A stretch of 64,000 nucleotides of DNA from Gordonibacter sp. 28C (GTDB lineage Bacteria > Actinomycetota > Coriobacteriia > Coriobacteriales > Eggerthellaceae). The DNA lies in assembly GCF_003339845.1 (NCBI RefSeq), contig NZ_PPTR01000003.1, positions 248,001 through 312,000 on the forward strand, in the 5' to 3' direction. The notes under the pieces are model-generated. The model was not told the origin of the DNA. It did no database searches and saw only the letters and a list, made by a program, of their open reading frames with translations. Positions 27,259 to 35,626 of the stretch are shown here, piece after piece (the stretch's first letter is position 1; each line of letters starts with the position of its first letter). The translations under genes and the position numbers were made by a program.

Positions 27259-27351
27259 CCCCTCCGAGGCACATACTCGGAGGGGAAGGAGGAATTCTGA
27301 CCACCGGGTTGGGGTAGGTAGGCCCGGTGAGTCACCGAGGAACGGGCCTAC
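27259..27351 (-). promoter_or_regulatory. Leader stem-loops between the riboswitch and the reactivase gene
   Basis: Two perfect hairpins lie in the ~400-base leader. CCCCTCCGAG at 27259-27268 pairs with 27276-27285. GTAGGCCCG at 27318-27326 pairs with 27343-27351, enclosing GGTGA/TCACC. Neither is followed by a U-tract on the minus strand. They may be part of the expression platform or affect mRNA stability. The rest of the leader shows nothing that I can name. Confidence 0.4.
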
Positions 27352-27555
27352 GGGCGTCTGCCGAAGGCGAGAAAAGCAGATTGACTGCCGAGGCAGGCAA
27401 GAGCCGCTTCTTCGAAGGAATTCAGATCGATGCGACGGAACGTGCACAACATGTCGTTCGTCCCCTTCCATGTGCGGAGCCGGTTTAAGGCTCGCTACGC
27501 GGCGCCCGTTGCTCCCAAGCGCCTCATGGAGGGCGATACGCGTCGCCGCCATGCT

Positions 27556-27740
27556 CTTTCGCTACCGGCAGGTCTTCTGGCTTGGCATGGGGGCGGCTTT
27601 TCCGCTCCGCCCGGTTCGCCTTCCCGGTTTCCCAGTGGCTTTCGGGAACCCAAGTCCCCCGAACCGGCTCATGCGCTCACAGCTGCGGTACAGCGCAGGA
27701 TTCTCACCTGCTTCCCTTGAACGGCCGATGATGCAACCGA
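27556..27740 (-). ncRNA. Cobalamin riboswitch controlling the B12-dependent mutase operon
   Basis: On the minus strand the classic core GGGAAGCAGGTGAGAATCC followed by TGCGCTGTACCGCAGCTGTGAG (27671-27717) is present. A near-consensus B12 box AAGCCAGAAGACCTGCC lies at 27561-27584. It precedes the reactivase gene by about 400 bases and heads the eight-gene operon down to 17725. The box is closer to consensus than in the tandem pair at 15.5-16 kb. Ends are approximate. Confidence 0.95.
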
Positions 27741-27888
27741 ACCCGTAGCGTTCTTTCGTTCGATAGATTAAAATGTTGTAACTTAATTGTCAATATTTAT
27801 TAACTATATTTTTATTTATTTGTATCATATGTTAATAAATCGTACAATGAAACAAAGAGCCCGATACGATTTTGAAAGGGAGTCCAGC
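27741..27888. promoter_or_regulatory. AT-rich divergent promoter region with GTTAATAAAT motifs
   Basis: The gap between the riboswitch (minus) and the nucleoside phosphorylase gene (plus) is very AT-rich. It carries GTTAATAAATATT on the minus strand (27792-27804) and GTTAATAAAT on the plus strand (27831-27840). The first is identical to 16048-16060. It could serve promoters on both sides and bind a shared regulator. Confidence 0.45.
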
Positions 27889-28686
27889 ATGAGCGAGATG
27901 ACAAACTGTCCGCTCTTCGATCACGACTGCAGCGAACCGCGCAACCCTATGTCCCGCCCGCCCCTCGCCGCCTCCGACGGCAGCGCCCTCCCCATTCGCT
28001 GCCTCATGAGCTTCATGGGCGACGTTTTGGAGCGCCATGTTGAAGAACGAGGATGCGAGCAAATCGCAGTCCTTCACTCGGAGACCCGCGACTTTCCTAT
28101 CTACCGCGACCACGTTCGCAATACGAACGTCTGCCTCGTCCAAGCGCCGGTCGGAGCGCCCGCTGCGGCCATCATGGCCGACCTGCTTATTTCGTCGGGA
28201 GTTGAAGTATTGGTCGCATGCGGAGGCTGCGGAGTCTTAACACCAATATCATCAGGCATGATACTAGTACCGACGGAAGCGCTGCGAGACGAGGGGACTT
28301 CGTTTTGCTATTGCGCTCCCACTCGCAACATCGTGCTCGACATCGATGCGGTCAACGAGGCATGCCGTATTCTCGAAGAGCAGGAAGCCCCTTTCCGCAC
28401 GTGCAAGACATGGACAACCGACGGTTTCTTCCGCGAAACGCCATGCCTCATCGAGAAGAGAAAGAGCGAGGGTTGCGATGCGGTCGATATGGAATGCGCT
28501 GCATTGGCAGCCGTCTCGCGGGCTTACGGAGCGCGCTTCGTCGAGATCCTTTACAGCGGAGACAGTCTCTACGTACCGAACCGCCACGACGCGCGCGATT
28601 GGGTAACGAACCTCGATGCACGAGCGGTCGCCTTCAAGATGGCGCTTGCCGTAACCACTCGAATTGATATTTTCGACTCAAAATAG
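27889..28686 (+). CDS. Nucleoside phosphorylase family protein
   Basis: 265 residues of the PNP/UDP phosphorylase (NP-I) family. Conserved blocks are the phosphate/ribose region VLVACGGCGVLTP, the DAVDMECAALAAVSRAYG ribose-binding motif with Met-Glu, and EILYSGDSL with the Asp usually contacting a purine base. It should split a nucleoside with phosphate in the cytosol. Three residues in the CGGCG turn are unusual cysteine/glycine positions. It is divergent from the B12 mutase operon and starts at the ATG following AAAGGGAG. The substrate (adenosine, inosine, or a 5'-deoxynucleoside) is not evident. Confidence 0.82.
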   Translation: MSEMTNCPLFDHDCSEPRNPMSRPPLAASDGSALPIRCLMSFMGDVLERHVEERGCEQIAVLHSETRDFPIYRDHVRNTNVCLVQAPVGAPAAAIMADLLISSGVEVLVACGGCGVLTPISSGMILVPTEALRDEGTSFCYCAPTRNIVLDIDAVNEACRILEEQEAPFRTCKTWTTDGFFRETPCLIEKRKSEGCDAVDMECAALAAVSRAYGARFVEILYSGDSLYVPNRHDARDWVTNLDARAVAFKMALAVTTRIDIFDSK

Positions 28687-28765
28687 AGATAACTTAGTTG
28701 ACTATATTATTTATTTTTGTTTATATAAATCTTATCACTTGCTTCATTCAAATGAGGAGCATGTC

Positions 28766-29437
28766 ATGAAACATCATATTCCGCATCCTCCCACCGTCGA
28801 GCAAACCGCACAAGGTCAACCGAGCGACGAGACGATCACTGCCTTGTTGAACATGTACCGGAAGTATCGATATGCCGTGTTCGCCTTGGGGACATGCTGC
28901 ATCGCGTTGCTAGGCGCGTCGATGGCGCTTTACAAGGGAGGCGTCATCGATGGCGAGGTTCAGTTCATGATGATCATGGGCAGCTATATCTTCGTCGCAG
29001 TCGTCCTGTTCATAACCTTTGCGCGCGTGCGCCCCATAAAAGCCGACATACGCGCTTGGAACGATGCATTGAAAAGGGAGCAGAACCCCTCGAAAAGCAC
29101 CAAAGGCGGCAAAAAGGGGAAGCGGACGCCGGAACCCCCGGCCAGCTTGACGAAGAGCAGCAAGCATCCTCCCACGCCCGAATACAAACGGACGCGCCTT
29201 TTATGGCAAGTGCTCATCGTCATAGCCGTCGTCATCATGTTCAGCGCAATGGCCCTTATCAGAATGAATCCCAGCGACACCACAACGCCCATCCTCGTTC
29301 TGACCTCTTCGTACATCTTCTTGTTCGGAGCCGTCTACCTTGAGCTCAAGAAGCTCAAGCCGATGAGAGTCGCCTGGCAGAAACAGCAGGACAAGAAGAA
29401 GGGTGCCTCGGGATCGAAGAAGGCGGGCGATCGGTAG
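28766..29437 (+). CDS. Membrane protein of unknown function
   Basis: 223 residues. Two pairs of transmembrane helices (about 35-90 and 140-195) each end with a similar positively charged segment (ARVRPIKADIRAW and LKKLKPMRVAWQ), suggesting an internal duplication. A Lys/Pro-rich loop lies between the pairs, and the C-terminus is basic. I do not recognise a named family. The ATG at 28766 follows GAGGAG. The next gene starts two bases after its stop, so it is coupled to the AEC carrier. Confidence 0.75.
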   Translation: MKHHIPHPPTVEQTAQGQPSDETITALLNMYRKYRYAVFALGTCCIALLGASMALYKGGVIDGEVQFMMIMGSYIFVAVVLFITFARVRPIKADIRAWNDALKREQNPSKSTKGGKKGKRTPEPPASLTKSSKHPPTPEYKRTRLLWQVLIVIAVVIMFSAMALIRMNPSDTTTPILVLTSSYIFLFGAVYLELKKLKPMRVAWQKQQDKKKGASGSKKAGDR

Positions 29438-29439
29438 AC

Positions 29440-30360
29440 ATGGGGGTAGAAGCCGCCTTTCAGCAGATGATCATCCTGTTCGTTGGAATCATCGTTGGTT
29501 TTGCGGCACGCCGGCTGCACATACTCGATGACGCGAGCTGCAAAGCCGTCACCAAAACGGTGATGTCCATCACGCTTCCCTGCTTCATCGTCTCATCTGG
29601 TTTTTCCGCAGATCGCTCTGCAAGCGGGACGGAAATATTCGTCTATTTTCTCGCGTCGCTCGCATGCTACGCAGCCGCCTATCTCATTGGAACCGCAATC
29701 TCACGGCTTCCCTTGTTCCCACGCAGCGACAGGCGCCTGTGCTCGTTCATGACGACGTTCGGCAACACCGGCTTCATCGGATTGCCCGTCATCGGTGCGT
29801 TATTCGGTACCGAAGCTGTCTTTTATGCGACCGTATTCAACCTGCCGTTCAACTTCCTCGTGTTTTCGATCGGGATATTCCTCGTTTCGAACGAATCGAG
29901 CATTCGCAACGTCAACCCCCGATCGTTTGTGAACGCCTGCCTTGTCGCGTCCGTGGTGGCCATCGCACTCTATCTAACGACGTTCCCAATTCCCAGCATC
30001 GTCCAAACATGCTTCGACACCCTCGGATCGGCCACCGTGCCCCTGGCCATGCTCATAACCGGGGCATCGCTCGGAAAGGAAACGCCGAAAGACGTATTCG
30101 CGAACCCAGGCCTGTATCTGGTTTCCTTCGCAAAAGTGGTATTGGTGCCCGCCGTGTCGCTCGCCATCTTGTCGCTCGTCGTTCAGAATCCCTTGCTTGT
30201 CAAAATAGGCGCCCTTCTCATGGCGATGCCGGTTGCGGCAAACGCGACTCTACTCTGTTTGCAATACGGAGGAAACGACCGCCTCGCATCACGCGGCGTG
30301 TTTCTTTCCACTCTGCTTTCGGTCGGAACCATACCGCTCTTGGTATACCTGATCGGATAG
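29440..30360 (+). CDS. AEC family transporter (auxin efflux carrier/malate permease type)
   Basis: 306 residues with about ten membrane helices. Family features are the N-terminal GFAARRLHILDD, SITLPCFIVSSG, the central FMTTFGNTGFIGLPVI block and GSATVPLAMLITGASLG. AEC proteins move organic acids or amino-acid-derived anions. It starts two bases after the membrane-protein stop and lies opposite the mutase operon, so transport of a related acid is possible. The substrate is unknown. Confidence 0.9.
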   Translation: MGVEAAFQQMIILFVGIIVGFAARRLHILDDASCKAVTKTVMSITLPCFIVSSGFSADRSASGTEIFVYFLASLACYAAAYLIGTAISRLPLFPRSDRRLCSFMTTFGNTGFIGLPVIGALFGTEAVFYATVFNLPFNFLVFSIGIFLVSNESSIRNVNPRSFVNACLVASVVAIALYLTTFPIPSIVQTCFDTLGSATVPLAMLITGASLGKETPKDVFANPGLYLVSFAKVVLVPAVSLAILSLVVQNPLLVKIGALLMAMPVAANATLLCLQYGGNDRLASRGVFLSTLLSVGTIPLLVYLIG

Positions 30361-30424
30361 AAGAATTCTCCTCGCAAGATGCTCGTGTGCGGTTTAGACA
30401 ATGTCCAAGAAAGGAGACGCGCGC

Positions 30425-30996
30425 ATGGCTTCGGCATTCCTTCCCCATCGGATCGAAACAAGGCGATCTTTTGTCGCAACCGACGAAGTGACAAAGAGGT
30501 TCGTCGACGTCGAGCGGTTTGGTGCACTATGCAAAGCATGTCGAAACTACAACGCGAAGTGGACGTGCCCGCCGTTCGACTTCGAACCGCTTGAGTATTG
30601 GGCGCAATACCGGCAGCTCGAGGTGATCTGCTTCGTCATCGAGTTCCCCCCCCCCCATTTGACACCGCCGAACACCCCGCCTCGGAAGTCGACGCGATGA
30701 AATGGACCGCACTCGCAGAGGCGAAACGCGACCTCGAAGACGGCCTGCTCGAGCGCGAACGGGAAACCCCCGGTTCGAAAGCGCTTTTCCCAGGGTCATG
30801 CAGCCGTTGCACGGCTCCCTGCAGGCGAACGCTCGGGCGGCAATGCGCGTCTCCCGAAACGCTCAGATTTTCGATCGAGTCCTTGGGAGGAGACGTGGGG
30901 CTTATGCAACGCGAGCTGTTCGGCCTCGATCTCGTCTGGGCGAGCGCAGGCGAGATTCCCGCGCACTACCAGCTCGTCGGAGGCTTGCTGAGCTGA
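30425..30996 (+). pseudogene. DUF2284 metal-binding protein gene, frameshifted at a C11 tract
   Basis: The first frame (30425-30700) encodes CKACRNYNAKWTCPPFDFEP and stops soon after a run of eleven C at 30646-30656. The second half continues in another frame to 30996 with the family's C-terminal cysteines (FPGSCSRCTAPCRRTLGRQC) and IESLGGDVGLM. With nine or twelve C the two halves join into one ~190-residue DUF2284 protein, the family's usual size. So the gene is either switched off by slipped-strand mispairing or miscounted. I chose the ATG at 30425, eight bases after AAAGGAG. DUF2284 proteins carry a probable metal site of unknown role. Confidence 0.8.
30646..30656 (+). repeat. Poly-C tract (C11) interrupting the DUF2284 gene
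   Basis: Eleven consecutive C in the coding strand. The reading frame is open on both sides but out of register by one base. It is the second long C-run in a plus-strand gene within 13 kb; the other is at 17489-17498. Confidence 0.92.
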
Positions 30997-31030
30997 GAAT
31001 CGCGCCCAGTCGAGCCTCCGCACCCTGCCG

Positions 31031-32224
31031 CTACTGGTAGCGCAGCGACTCCACCGGGTCGAGCTTGGCGGCGCGGCGCGCGGGGTAGTAGCCGAACACC
31101 ACGCCTATGAGCACGCACACGCCCACCGCCAGGGCCACCACCCCCGGCGCCAGCACGGGCGTGACGGTCATGCCCGCCTGCACCATGCCTATCACGCCGC
31201 CCAGGCCCCAGGCGGCCAGGAAGCCAAACAGGATGCCGAACACGCCGCCCGCCACGCACAGCATGATGGATTCCAGCAAAAACTGCTTCGTGATGTCGCG
31301 CCGGCGCGCGCCGAGCGACTTGCGCAGGCCGATCTCGCGGATGCGCTCGGTTACGTTCGTGAGCATCATGTTCATGATGCCGATGCCGCCCACGAACAGC
31401 GATATGGAGGCAACCGCCCCCATGAGCAGCGAGAACGACGCCATCATGGACTCCATCTGCTTGATCATGGAGTCGAGCGCGTACACGTACACGCCGTCTT
31501 CCGGAGACACGTTGAAGTAGGACGCCACGTAGGACTTCGTCGTCTCGGTCAGGCGGTCCATGTCCGTGCCCTCCTTCGCGAAGCCGATGATCTGCGACAC
31601 GCCGTACATCCCGCCCACGCGCGTCTCGGCCGTGGTGTAGGGCAGGTACACCGTCACGCCGTACGACATGAGCGACGAGCTTTCGATGACGCCCACGATG
31701 GTGAAGTCGTCGTTGCCCAGATGCAGCGTCTTGCCCACCGCCTCCACGTCGGCGTTGCCGAACAGCTCCTTCACCGACGACTGGTCCACCAGCGCGAGGC
31801 GGGCCGCGGCGGCCTCCTCGCCGGCCGTGAAGAAGCGGCCCTCGGCGACCTTCGAGCCGTTCGCCGTGAAGAAGTCGGGCTTCACGGCCACGATCTGCGC
31901 GTACGACTTGGTGCCGTCGGCCAGCGTCGTCTCCACCGACGTCATGCCCGAACCGGTGAGTATCTCGTAGTCTGGCATGCCCTTCGCCAGGTGGTCCACA
32001 TCGTCGAAGTCGACGGGTTCCATGGCGTTCACGCTGATGGAAACCTGCCGCGCCTGGGCCAGCCCCAGCTCGCCGATGAGCATGTTCTGGATGCCGCCGA
32101 TGAGCGAGGTCATGGCGATGACGGCCGCGATGCCTATGACGATGCCCAGTATAGTGAGCAGCGAGCGGCCCTTGTTGGCCGAGAGCGCGTGCCACGTTTC
32201 GTAGAGCAGGTCGCCGAACCTCAT
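31031..32224 (-). CDS. ABC transporter permease, MacB/FtsX type
   Basis: 397 residues with the MacB layout: an N-terminal helix (GRSLLTILGIVIGIAAVIAM), a large extracellular MacB-PCD-like domain (about 45-265), then three helices in an FtsX domain containing GGIGIMNMMLTNVTERIREI and GLRKSLGARRRDI. It pairs with the ATPase encoded upstream (four-base overlap) and the membrane-fusion protein. Together they form a tripartite-like exporter for peptides, lipids or drugs. The gene converges with the DUF2284 gene, 34 bases apart. The substrate is unknown. Confidence 0.93.
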   Translation of the reverse strand: MRFGDLLYETWHALSANKGRSLLTILGIVIGIAAVIAMTSLIGGIQNMLIGELGLAQARQVSISVNAMEPVDFDDVDHLAKGMPDYEILTGSGMTSVETTLADGTKSYAQIVAVKPDFFTANGSKVAEGRFFTAGEEAAAARLALVDQSSVKELFGNADVEAVGKTLHLGNDDFTIVGVIESSSLMSYGVTVYLPYTTAETRVGGMYGVSQIIGFAKEGTDMDRLTETTKSYVASYFNVSPEDGVYVYALDSMIKQMESMMASFSLLMGAVASISLFVGGIGIMNMMLTNVTERIREIGLRKSLGARRRDITKQFLLESIMLCVAGGVFGILFGFLAAWGLGGVIGMVQAGMTVTPVLAPGVVALAVGVCVLIGVVFGYYPARRAAKLDPVESLRYQ

Positions 32225-33048
32225 GGGCGCGCACCCCCTTTCGCGCGGGGGTCGCCGGGAACCGGGGCGGGCGGGACGGAGGCCCCGGGGCCGCCCGCAG
32301 CCAGGGCGCCGGCTGCGGATGCAGGGGCGCTGGCTCCTTCGGCACGCGGAACACCGGAGTCGGGCGCGTCGTCGTAGCGGCGGCCGTCGCGGATGTGGAT
32401 CACGCGGTCGGCGTGGGCGGCCACCTCGGGCTCGTGGGTGATGAGCACGATGGTCTTGCCCTGGTCGCGCAGGCGCTTGAACGTGTCGAGCACCATGTCG
32501 CCCGTGGCGGTGTCCAGGTTGCCGGTGGGCTCGTCGGCCAGGATGAGTGCCGGGTTGTTCACCAGGGCGCGCGCGATGGCCACGCGCTGCATCTGGCCGC
32601 CGGACAGCTCGTTGCTGCGATGGTCGAACAGCCGCTCGTCGATGGACACGCTGCGCAACGCCGCGCGGGCGCGCTGCTCGCGCTCCTTGCGCGGGCAGGC
32701 GGTGTAGATGAGCGGCAGCACCACGTTGCGCAGCACGGTGGCGCGCGGCAGCAGGTTGAACGATTGGAACACGAACCCCAGGCGCGTGGCGCGGATCTCG
32801 GCCAGCTCGTCCTCGCGGTAGGCGGCCACGTCCACGCCCTCCAGCAGGTAGCGGCCGCGCGTGGGGGTGTCCAGGCAGCCCAGCAGGTTCATGAGCGTGG
32901 ACTTCCCCGACCCGGACGGGCCCATGATGGCCAAGAACTCGCCTTGGACCACGGTGAGCGACACGCCGCGCAGCGCGTGGGTGAAGCCCGAGGCGCTCTC
33001 GTAGATGCGGTGCAGGTCGACCGCCTCGACGACGGTTGCGGCAGGCAC
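32221..33048 (-). CDS. ABC transporter ATPase, MacB/LolD type
   Basis: 275 residues with Walker [14 protein letters not shown]-loop [10 protein letters not shown], signature [15 protein letters not shown] and Walker [13 protein letters not shown], the MacB/LolD pattern. After the ATPase core (about 225 residues) there is an Ala/Pro-rich C-terminal tail that is not conserved. I prefer the GTG start at 33048, just after the membrane-fusion stop, over a GTG at 33090 that would overlap it. It drives the adjacent permease. Confidence 0.93.
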   Translation of the reverse strand: MPAATVVEAVDLHRIYESASGFTHALRGVSLTVVQGEFLAIMGPSGSGKSTLMNLLGCLDTPTRGRYLLEGVDVAAYREDELAEIRATRLGFVFQSFNLLPRATVLRNVVLPLIYTACPRKEREQRARAALRSVSIDERLFDHRSNELSGGQMQRVAIARALVNNPALILADEPTGNLDTATGDMVLDTFKRLRDQGKTIVLITHEPEVAAHADRVIHIRDGRRYDDAPDSGVPRAEGASAPASAAGALAAGGPGASVPPAPVPGDPRAKGGARP

Positions 33049-33052
33049 GGCG

Positions 33053-34636
33053 CTACCCCACCACGACGGAGTCGCCGGACACGACCGCACCGGAATCGGA
33101 GACCGCTCCCCCGCCGGCGAGCGACGCGTCCATGCCGCCCAGGGCGCCGCCGCCCACGACCACGGAATCGCCCGGCTTGACGTCGCCCTTCACCACCGTG
33201 GTGAGACCGTCGGAAGCCACCGTCTCGACCTTGCGCATCTCCGTCTCCTGCGTCTCCGGATCGACGAGCACCATGACGTAGCCGCCGCCGGAGCCGTCGG
33301 TCTGCACCGCCGAGATGGGCACCATGAGCGCCCGCTCGATGGTCTGCGTGACGATGGTGGCCTTGGCCGTCATGCCGGGCTTCAGGCGCGGGTCGGGCGT
33401 CTCGATGAGCAGCTCCACCGCGTAGGTGACCGCGGCGCCCGAACCGCCGTATGCGCCTGCGGCCGCGCCGTCGCCCGAGCCGGCAGACGTGGTGGCTATG
33501 CGCACGACCTTGGCGGGAAGCTGCAAATCGGGCGCGGCGGTGAACGTGACCGTGGCCTGCTGGTCGGCGCTCACCTTCAGGATGTCTATCTCGTTCACGC
33601 CGATGGACACCTTCATCTGCGATAGGTCGGCTATCTGCACGGGCGAGCCGGTGCCGGCCCCGGAGGCGGTCGCCCCCAGCGCCTTGCCCGGCTCGATGTT
33701 CACCGCCACCACGCTGCCTGCGATGGAAGACGTCACCGTGCGCTTCTCGGCGCGGGCCACCGCCTCGTCGTAGGCGGCCTGGGCGTTTTGCAGGCCCAGA
33801 TTGGCGCTGTTCAGCGACAGCTCCGCCTGCCTGATGGCGGAATCGGCGCCGGCCTCGTCGAACGACTGGCCGCACGCCGCCGCGGCGGCCCCCGTGCCGG
33901 CTTCGCCGCCCGCCGCGGCCATCGCCGCCGCTGCCGCCTGCGCGTCGGCGGCGGCCTGCCGCCCCTGCTCCTTCGCGCGGTAGGCGTCGTTGACGGCGTT
34001 CTGCGCCTGGGCCACGCCGTTGCGAGCCTCTTCGATGCCCTGGGCGGCCTGCGTCACGGCCTTGTCCAACTCGGCGTTGACCACGGTGAACAGCGTTTGC
34101 CCTGCGGCCACGGCGTCGCCTTCCGACACCAGCACCTCGCCCACGATGCCGTCCACCTCGGGCGTGGCGCTCACGGAGGCCACGGGGCGCAGGTTGCCCG
34201 ACGCCGAGACGGTTTGGGTGAACGTGCCCTGCTCGACGGGCGCGAACTGCATGCCCGCCTCCTGCATGGCGCGGGCCGCCTGGTCGCCGACGTACCAGAA
34301 ACCAACGCCGCCCGCCACCACGGCCAAGCCCGCAACCACGGCCACGGCCGTGATGATCTTGCGCTTCTTCTGCTTCTTGCGTTTCGCCTTCAGATCGTTG
34401 AACGCCTGCATGTCGGCAAGGGCAGACGCGTCCACCAGGCCGTCGCCCCATGCGGGATCGGCCGCGCCGGGCCCGCCGGGAGCCGGCACGTCGGCGAGCT
34501 CGGCGGTTGCGGCGGGCGAGACGGGCGCGCCGATGGGATGCTCGGCGGCGGGCCAAGTTCCCCCGCCCCCGGCGCTCCAAGATGCGCGGTCGCCCGCGTC
34601 TTCCCCTTCACCTCGGCGGTTGCATCGCAGTGCCAT
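33053..34636 (-). CDS. Membrane-fusion/periplasmic-adaptor-like protein of a MacAB-type exporter
   Basis: 527 residues. A cytosolic Ala/Pro-rich N-terminus and basic KRKKQKKRK stretch precede one membrane helix (about 95-117). An HlyD-like part follows: lipoyl half GEVLVSEGDAVAAGQTLF, a long Ala/Gln-rich coiled-coil hairpin (about 195-275), and a second lipoyl half SSIAGSVVAVNIEPG. A beta-barrel domain with LKPGMTAKATIVTQ ends the chain. It links the ABC permease to the outside of this Gram-positive cell. The ATG at 34636 is preceded by AGGGAGG; upstream codons are discarded. It starts the exporter operon. Confidence 0.9.
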   Translation of the reverse strand: MALRCNRRGEGEDAGDRASWSAGGGGTWPAAEHPIGAPVSPAATAELADVPAPGGPGAADPAWGDGLVDASALADMQAFNDLKAKRKKQKKRKIITAVAVVAGLAVVAGGVGFWYVGDQAARAMQEAGMQFAPVEQGTFTQTVSASGNLRPVASVSATPEVDGIVGEVLVSEGDAVAAGQTLFTVVNAELDKAVTQAAQGIEEARNGVAQAQNAVNDAYRAKEQGRQAAADAQAAAAAMAAAGGEAGTGAAAAACGQSFDEAGADSAIRQAELSLNSANLGLQNAQAAYDEAVARAEKRTVTSSIAGSVVAVNIEPGKALGATASGAGTGSPVQIADLSQMKVSIGVNEIDILKVSADQQATVTFTAAPDLQLPAKVVRIATTSAGSGDGAAAGAYGGSGAAVTYAVELLIETPDPRLKPGMTAKATIVTQTIERALMVPISAVQTDGSGGGYVMVLVDPETQETEMRKVETVASDGLTTVVKGDVKPGDSVVVGGGALGGMDASLAGGGAVSDSGAVVSGDSVVVG

Positions 34637-34807
34637 CGTGGACCTCCCTTGTGAAAAGCGCTCGGAACCCCGGAACCGAACGTCAACTTCCTCGCCCAAG
34701 AATAGAGGCCCGGAGCGAAAAAGGGAAGGGGATTCCCGGAACGTTCGGGGTGCGGCCGAATCCACACACCTGTTAAGGAAACCTGAAGACCGGCGGAGAA
34801 GAATTTA

Positions 34808-34859
34808 AGGCAGGCAGGCAGGCAGGCGGGCGGGCGGGCGGGCGGGCGGGCAGGCGGGC
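34808..34859. repeat. Tetranucleotide repeat array (AGGC)5(GGGC)6 AGGC GGGC
   Basis: Thirteen tandem four-base units lie in the divergent gap between the membrane-fusion gene (minus, starts 34636) and the MGMT gene (plus, starts 35010). The array is about 170 bases upstream of one start and 150 of the other. Changes in unit number would alter promoter spacing. The rest of the ~370-base gap shows no gene. Confidence 0.9.
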
Positions 34860-35009
34860 GGCTTCCGCCACAGTCCATCCTCCCATGCCCCCGAGCCCGC
34901 GCGCACCGTAAAAGGACATGGTTTCGGCGCGCTGCGTTCCTTTGCACCCGTCAGGACAATACGGTACCCTTGCGAAAAACGTTTGGAGCGCAGGCAGAAG
35001 GGAAGCGGC

Positions 35010-35408
35010 ATGGGCGAGTTCTCGGAGAAGGTGTTCGCGGTGGTGCGCGAGGTGCCGCGCGGCAAAGTGGCTTCGTACGGCCAGGTGGCGCGGCTGGTGG
35101 GTGCGCCGCGTTCGGCGCGGTACGTAGGATACGCGCTGCACGCGAACCCCGACCCGGGCGCCGAGGTGAACAACATACCCTGCCACCGCATCGTGTTCAA
35201 GGACGGGGGCCTGTGCAAAGGCTATGCGTTCGGCGGCCCCGACGTGCAGCGCGAGATGCTGGAAGAGGAAGGCGTCACGTTCGCCGACGACGAGCACGTG
35301 GACATGGACGCCTGCCAATGGGATGGACGGATGGACGGCGAAGACGGCGGCGACTTGCCGCTCGCGCCGCCGACCGATTTCGACTGGGAACGCGAGCTGG
35401 GCGACTGA
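35010..35408 (+). CDS. MGMT-family DNA alkyltransferase-like protein
   Basis: 132 residues. The helix-turn-helix-like VPRGKVASYGQVARLVGAP and the active-site motif IPCHRIVFKDG with the acceptor cysteine are both present. These define the C-terminal domain of O6-alkylguanine DNA alkyltransferase; the N-terminal domain of Ada/Ogt is missing. Such short proteins either repair O6-alkylguanine or act as alkyltransferase-like sensors, which usually lack the cysteine kept here. An acidic tail (DGRMDGEDGGD) is unusual. I chose the ATG at 35010, preceded by AAGGGAAG. Confidence 0.85.
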   Translation: MGEFSEKVFAVVREVPRGKVASYGQVARLVGAPRSARYVGYALHANPDPGAEVNNIPCHRIVFKDGGLCKGYAFGGPDVQREMLEEEGVTFADDEHVDMDACQWDGRMDGEDGGDLPLAPPTDFDWERELGD

Positions 35409-35626
35409 GGGGATGCGCCGAAAGCGCCGTTTCGCCGATTCCGCAAGGTGAGCGCGCCGCCCTTGGCGCTCAAAAAGGGTTCGCTTCCCCAGATAGATGG
35501 CAATAGCAGAGCCTTTGCTCTATAAAGCGACTACAGAAAACGGACGTTTTGACGGCTGGGACACGCACCCCCTGCGTGGCGGCCGCCAAACGGCGCTCGA
35601 ACGCAAGCTTCAACGAAAGGAACGAC

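Noticed and set aside
27259-27351. Classical terminator as the riboswitch expression platform
   Set aside because: Both leader hairpins are perfect but neither is followed by a U-run on the minus strand, so intrinsic termination is not supported by eye.
30598-30996. Second half of the DUF2284 gene as a separate small gene
   Set aside because: It has no credible start or ribosome site and completes the cysteine pattern of the first half, so it is one gene with a frameshift.
34808-34859. CRISPR-like array
   Set aside because: Units are four bases with no spacers, so it is a simple sequence repeat. No CRISPR array or cas gene is visible in the window.
34390-35318. Minus-strand open frames through the tetranucleotide array (Pro-Ala-Arg repeats)
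   Set aside because: Produced by reading the AGGC/GGGC array; they overlap the MGMT gene and promoter region and lack ribosome sites.
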